Positions 14,326 through 17,536 of a stretch of DNA of 17,536 bases are shown here, in pieces. The DNA is taken from assembly GCA_016650185.1 (NCBI GenBank), contig JAENWE010000190.1:1-17536 (forward strand), in the 5' to 3' direction. The DNA comes from Vicinamibacteria bacterium. GTDB taxonomy: Bacteria; Acidobacteriota; Vicinamibacteria; Fen-336; JAGNNV01. Below the pieces are notes generated by a model, which was not told where the DNA came from, did not search any database, and saw nothing but the letters and a program-made list of their open reading frames with translations. Position 1 is the stretch's first letter, and each line of letters starts with the position of its first letter. Position numbers and translations under genes: made by a program.

Positions 14326-15261
14326 ATGTTCTCCGAAATCAGGCTCGTGACCATGGGCGTCCGCGATCTGGATCGCTCCATCGCGTTCTATGCCGACTCC
14401 TTCGGCTTCGAAGAGATCTCGCGGACGAGGGTGGATCACGAGGGTGTGTCGGAGGCCTGGCGGGTTCCTCAGGGCATCGCGGGACGCTTCGCCATCATGG
14501 GCCTTCCGAGCATCGAGTCGGGCATGCTCAGGCTGATTGAGTGGACTCCTTCTGGAGATCACGTATGGGCGGCGCCGGTGCGGGTTCAAGACCTCGGCCC
14601 GTCTGCGGTGAGTTTCCGGGTGAAGGAGATCAACGCCGCCTGGGATCTGCTCGGCCAGGCAGGCGCACGCGAGAAATCCAAACCCGCCTATTGGGAGGTG
14701 GAGCAGAACATCGCGGCCTGGGATTCGCAGTGCTACGACCCCGACGGAACTCTTCTGCATGTCTTCCAGGTGGTGGGAGAGATCGAACGAACCCTCGGAC
14801 CCTTCGCGTACGGTCACGACGCCACCGAGATCCAGACCCTCTCTATCCACTGTTCCGACGCGCGACGGTCCGGCGCCTTCTACACCGGCCTCGGTTTTGA
14901 GCCTCTGTACGACAGAGTGATCGATCACGTCTGGGCTTTCTTCGGCCTGCCCGAGGGGACGAAGCTCCACAACATCAACCTCATCATGCCCGGAGGCCGG
15001 CCCAACGGCCGGGTTGAGCTGGCTCAGTACATCAATCTGCCCGGACGCTCGCTGAAGGCCAGGACCGCCCCCCCCGGACGCGGACCCCTCATGATGTCCA
15101 TCCGGGTCAAGAGCCTCGACCAGGCCGCGGTTTCGATAAGGCACCTCGGGGCCAAACCGATTGGCGCCGCCCGCTATGACTCTCCCCCTTTCGGGAATGT
15201 CGCCGCGGCCACGTTCTTCGGTCCGGACGATGAGGTGATCGAGCTGTTCGAGACCTCGTAG
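14326..15261 (+). CDS. Two-module VOC superfamily protein (glyoxalase / extradiol dioxygenase fold)
   Basis: The 311-residue cytoplasmic protein contains two vicinal-oxygen-chelate modules. Module 1 (about 1-135) shows VRDLDRSIAFYADSFGFEEI and ends in DPDGTLLHVFQ; module 2 (about 165-311) shows SDARRSGAFYTGLGFEPL and ends in GPDDEVIELFE. VOC enzymes include glyoxalases, extradiol dioxygenases, epimerases and antibiotic-binding proteins, usually with His/Glu metal ligands. The first-strand His is replaced by Leu in module 1 and Thr in module 2, and the usual final Glu is His in module 1 but retained in module 2, so metal binding is uncertain. The length and two-module layout recall extradiol and hydroxyphenylpyruvate dioxygenases, but the identity is not established. 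AAGGA lies 10 nt before the ATG, 15 nt after the aminotransferase stop, making it the third gene of the operon. Confidence 0.82.
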   Translation: MFSEIRLVTMGVRDLDRSIAFYADSFGFEEISRTRVDHEGVSEAWRVPQGIAGRFAIMGLPSIESGMLRLIEWTPSGDHVWAAPVRVQDLGPSAVSFRVKEINAAWDLLGQAGAREKSKPAYWEVEQNIAAWDSQCYDPDGTLLHVFQVVGEIERTLGPFAYGHDATEIQTLSIHCSDARRSGAFYTGLGFEPLYDRVIDHVWAFFGLPEGTKLHNINLIMPGGRPNGRVELAQYINLPGRSLKARTAPPGRGPLMMSIRVKSLDQAAVSIRHLGAKPIGAARYDSPPFGNVAAATFFGPDDEVIELFETS

Positions 15262-15301
15262 GTCAAGGGGCCGGGATGGGCGAAACAACCGATACGCTCC
15301 T

Positions 15302-16036
15302 TCAACGGGCGGGGAGGCCGACCACGACGAGGCCCACGTCCGGCGGCAACGATCGGTAGAGCGACGCCGCGTCCTCGGCATCGAGGGTGACCCGAAGCCG
15401 GACACGCTCCGTGGCGCCCAGGCCGATGGCGGTGCCGAGATCCGAGAGTCGGAGGCTCACGGCGTCGGCGAGGCGGCGGAAGACCGAGCGATTCCTCCCC
15501 CCTTCCCCTCGCGCCCGCACCTCGAGCGACACTCGCTCCGCGAACGCGATCCGATAGGGCGACGGCACGGAGTAGGACTCCTCCGCGCTCTTCGGCGGTG
15601 GAGGCGGCGAGGGCAAAGCAGCTCCCGAGTCGGGGCTCGCTCCGGTGGCGGGCGGGGGCGCCAGGAAGTGAAGGTGATCTCTCTCCCGCTCGGGCTCGAG
15701 GCGGCCTTTCGAAAAAGCCGCGGCGTCCCAGTCGGCCGCGGGCCTTCGGTCGACAAAGACCACCTCGGGGATGCCCCACTCGAGGCCGTGCGCCGCATAC
15801 TCGTCGAGGCTGACGCCCTGGAGCATGAGGGTCAGGCTCTGCCGGCCGGCGTCAAGCCGGAGATAGAAGCCCTTCCCTGCGGCGAGGCTGTGCTCGCTGC
15901 GCAACCCTTCGACCTCGCGGCGGATCCGGGCTGTATCGGGATCGTCGGGCTGGCTGGACCCGGGCGGGGCGGGGGCGGCGATCGCCCCGAGAGCAACGGT
16001 GGCGGCAATGCAAAACATGAGCATTCGGGCACGCAT
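15302..16036 (-). CDS. Secreted protein of unknown function in the L,D-transpeptidase operon
   Basis: The function of this 244-residue protein is not recognised. A signal peptide is clear: MRARM, a hydrophobic core and a likely cleavage after AIA near residue 20. After a short charged segment, residues 57-80 (FYLRLDAGRQSLTLMLQG and following) look like the paired beta strands that begin YkuD transpeptidase domains (compare WIVIDQTHNRLRLMQG in the neighbouring enzyme). No His...HGC catalytic motif follows. A Pro-rich linker (about 126-150, with a run of five prolines) separates this from a C-terminal region rich in beta-strand-like and charged segments (about 158-244). Its ATG overlaps the stop of the upstream transpeptidase by one base (TGATG), so it is co-translated with a periplasmic enzyme. 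A partner or non-catalytic relative of the transpeptidase is plausible but inferred. It ends 40 nt from the convergent VOC gene, with no obvious terminator in between. Confidence 0.75.
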   Translation of the reverse strand: MRARMLMFCIAATVALGAIAAPAPPGSSQPDDPDTARIRREVEGLRSEHSLAAGKGFYLRLDAGRQSLTLMLQGVSLDEYAAHGLEWGIPEVVFVDRRPAADWDAAAFSKGRLEPERERDHLHFLAPPPATGASPDSGAALPSPPPPPKSAEESYSVPSPYRIAFAERVSLEVRARGEGGRNRSVFRRLADAVSLRLSDLGTAIGLGATERVRLRVTLDAEDAASLYRSLPPDVGLVVVGLPAR

Positions 16037-16767
16037 CAGTAGATGAATACGGGCGTACCGAGCGGCGCCTGGCGGAAGACCTCGCGGAGCGGCGCCTTCC
16101 CGAGGCGGATGCAGCCGTGGCTGACCGGCCGCCCGAGCAACCGCTCGTAGAGCGTCCCGTGGATCATGTAGCCGTTGCCGAAATAGAGGGCGTACTCACC
16201 GAGCGACCCGTACTCGATCCGGTCGCCCGGGTCCTTCGGAATCGGCTCTCCTTCCTCGACGAAGGCCCAGTCGGGCTTCCGCCAGACGGGCCTCTCCGCC
16301 TTCGACAGCACCTCGAAGCGGCCGCGCGGCGTATCGAAGGTCCAGACGCGACCGCCCGAACCCTCCTTCAGCACCATCCCGGAGCCCGCCGAGCACGGCG
16401 CTTCGAGGACTGGATCCTCGCCCTGCATCAGGCGTAGGCGGTTGTGGGTTTGGTCGATGACAATCCACGACCCGCGCGGCACTTTGCGGCGCAGGGCCGC
16501 GGTCAGGCGCTGGCGCTCGGCGGCGAGGCGCGCGGCTTCGCGCGAGGCGGGCCTCTTGGCCTGGGAAACCGTCATCTCCGCGCCCACGGCGGGCACTCCC
16601 TCGAAATCCCAGCCCGTCCCGGCGAGGCCGAGGAAGAGCAGGATGACGGGCGCTCCGGTCGTACGGACGCGCCGGCGCCGTGCCAGCGCGCGCAGGCGCT
16701 CCGCGAGACGAGGCCTCCCCGCCCCCCCCGGCGGGTTCGCGACCCTCGTCGGTGGCCCGGTGCTCAT
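16036..16767 (-). CDS. Membrane-anchored YkuD-family L,D-transpeptidase
   Basis: L,D-transpeptidases form 3-3 peptidoglycan cross-links or attach proteins to the wall, using an active-site cysteine outside the cytoplasmic membrane. The 243-residue protein has an Arg-rich N-terminus (about 18-36), one hydrophobic segment (about 38-55, APVILLFLGLAGTGW) serving as signal anchor, a short helical stretch (about 70-97) and a YkuD domain from WIVIDQTHNRLRLMQG (101-116) to the end. The catalytic motif is complete: H203 in YMIHG and SHGCIRLG (216-223) with catalytic C219. The ATG at 16767 overlaps the stop of the upstream gene by 4 bases (ATGA); a longer reading to 16875 only adds an Arg-rich shadow of that gene. 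The next gene overlaps its stop by one base. Confidence 0.92.
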   Translation of the reverse strand: MSTGPPTRVANPPGGAGRPRLAERLRALARRRRVRTTGAPVILLFLGLAGTGWDFEGVPAVGAEMTVSQAKRPASREAARLAAERQRLTAALRRKVPRGSWIVIDQTHNRLRLMQGEDPVLEAPCSAGSGMVLKEGSGGRVWTFDTPRGRFEVLSKAERPVWRKPDWAFVEEGEPIPKDPGDRIEYGSLGEYALYFGNGYMIHGTLYERLLGRPVSHGCIRLGKAPLREVFRQAPLGTPVFIY

Positions 16768-17536
16768 GGCTTGCCGTGCCGGCGCTCTGCGCCGACCTGC
16801 GCGAGCAGGTCGGAGAACGCCCCGTCGCTTCCGTCGCCGCCGACAATGGTGACGCGGGTGCCGACGCCCACCCACGGGTAGAGGTCGTCAAGGTCGCGGT
16901 TGGAGAGGGCCACGCAGCCCTCCGTCCAGTTCTGCCCGCGCCCGCCGTCGCCGTGGATCTCGATGAGGCCGCCGATCTGCGCTCCCCGAGGGATCTCTCC
17001 GCGCCGCTGCGCCGCGGCGAAACGCTGGCGGTCGGCAGGGTTCGGATAGTCGAGCAGGAGAGCCCGGTGGTAGCGGCTCTGCCCCCGGTCCTTCTTCCTC
17101 ACGATGCGGTAGCGGCCCTCCGGCGTCGCGCGGTCGCCCTGGCGCTGCTTGACCCCCAGGGCGTTCGAGCCCACCTCGGCGTCATAGATGCGCGCCGGCT
17201 CGCCCTTCGCCAGGAGCACGAGGATGTTCTTCTCCTTCAGCACCAGGAGCGCGGGCTGTTTGGTCGAGCGCGACCACGCTCGCGTCTCGTCGATCCAGCC
17301 CCGCCACGTCTCGACCTGCTCCCGCGAAGTGTATCGCTCCGCCGCCTCAAGGGCGGGACCAAGCGCTTCGCTCAGCTCGGCTCGGGACAGGCCCGCGCGC
17401 TCCCGGGCGGCCGCGATCTCTCCCTCACGCAGCAACGCCTCGGCCTCGAGGAGGAGGAGCCGCGCACCCTGCAGGTGAGCGCGCTGGGAGTGGGGCAGCG
17501 CCGTCGCGGCCACGAGCGCCACCGCCTGTGCCTCGA
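16764..17536 (-). CDS. YkuD-family L,D-transpeptidase (N-terminus cut by window edge)
   Basis: The visible part, over 250 residues, has a helical, Ala/Glu/Leu-rich N-terminal region, then a YkuD domain beginning at PALLVLKEKNILVLL and containing GDRATPEGRYRI, a common L,D-transpeptidase strand-turn motif. The catalytic motif is IHGDGGRGQNWTEGCVALSNRDLDDLY, here given by parts: IHGDGG supplies the His and TEGCVALS the Cys, with Thr-Glu in place of the usual Ser-His before Gly-Cys. It may process peptidoglycan cross-links or attachments; the exact reaction is unknown. A GTG at 17522 could start a 252-residue protein, but the frame is open to the window edge with no signal peptide yet, so the true start is probably outside. 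Its stop overlaps the second transpeptidase gene by 4 bases, making this the first visible gene of a three-gene envelope operon. Confidence 0.88.
   Translation of the reverse strand, partial: EAQAVALVAATALPHSQRAHLQGARLLLLEAEALLREGEIAAARERAGLSRAELSEALGPALEAAERYTSREQVETWRGWIDETRAWSRSTKQPALLVLKEKNILVLLAKGEPARIYDAEVGSNALGVKQRQGDRATPEGRYRIVRKKDRGQSRYHRALLLDYPNPADRQRFAAAQRRGEIPRGAQIGGLIEIHGDGGRGQNWTEGCVALSNRDLDDLYPWVGVGTRVTIVGGDGSDGAFSDLLAQVGAERRHGKP

Noticed and set aside
14580..14600. GGTTCAAGAC resembling a tRNA T-loop
   Set aside because: It lies inside the VOC coding frame and no acceptor or anticodon stem can be built around it.
15262..15301. Possible bidirectional terminator between the convergent VOC and secreted-protein genes
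   Set aside because: No GC-rich stem with a T tract is visible in these 40 bases.
13900..15405. Minus-strand frame of 501 codons opposite the VOC and aminotransferase genes
   Set aside because: Low-information Arg/Gly-rich sequence opposite two genes with clear motifs; a GC-rich shadow.

Overview
The window is GC-rich bacterial DNA holding 16 protein genes. No rRNA, tRNA, insertion sequence or CRISPR array was seen. Housekeeping gene order (M50 peptidase, trpS, scpA, scpB, rluB, then cmk), a fused IspD-IspF enzyme, selB for selenocysteine decoding and several L,D-transpeptidases suggest a Gram-negative-type bacterium of a Deltaproteobacteria-like or Acidobacteriota-like lineage. This placement is inferred from gene content and order; no marker allows a firm assignment.

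Region 1 (1-11190, all minus strand, transcribed right to left) is a long housekeeping cluster: a site-2-protease-like M50 peptidase, tryptophanyl-tRNA synthetase, the condensin partners ScpA and ScpB, a 23S rRNA pseudouridine synthase (RluB type), cytidylate kinase, a beta-hydroxyacid dehydrogenase, bifunctional IspDF of the non-mevalonate isoprenoid pathway, the 23S rRNA methyltransferase RlmB with a roughly 500-residue disordered tail, and selB, cut by the left edge. Most genes abut or overlap by a few bases. The one larger gap (6511-6741) carries a long imperfect palindrome of REP/MITE type and a hairpin around the cmk ribosome binding site.

Region 2 (11191-11572) is a 382-base divergent intergenic region. 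It leads into Region 3 (11573-15261, plus strand), a tight three-gene operon: a radical SAM protein of the lysine 2,3-aminomutase (KamA) family, a class I/II PLP aminotransferase overlapping it by 4 bases, and a two-module VOC (glyoxalase/dioxygenase-fold) protein. The KamA-like enzyme keeps the radical SAM cysteines but appears to lack both aspartates that bind the lysine side chain in true lysine 2,3-aminomutase. The cassette may therefore handle another amino acid. It is the best candidate here for an undescribed pathway.

Region 4 (15302-17536, minus strand, convergent with Region 3) is a cell-envelope operon: a YkuD L,D-transpeptidase cut at the right edge, a second membrane-anchored YkuD L,D-transpeptidase, and a secreted protein of unknown function, joined by overlaps of 4 and 1 bases. 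They probably act together on peptidoglycan.
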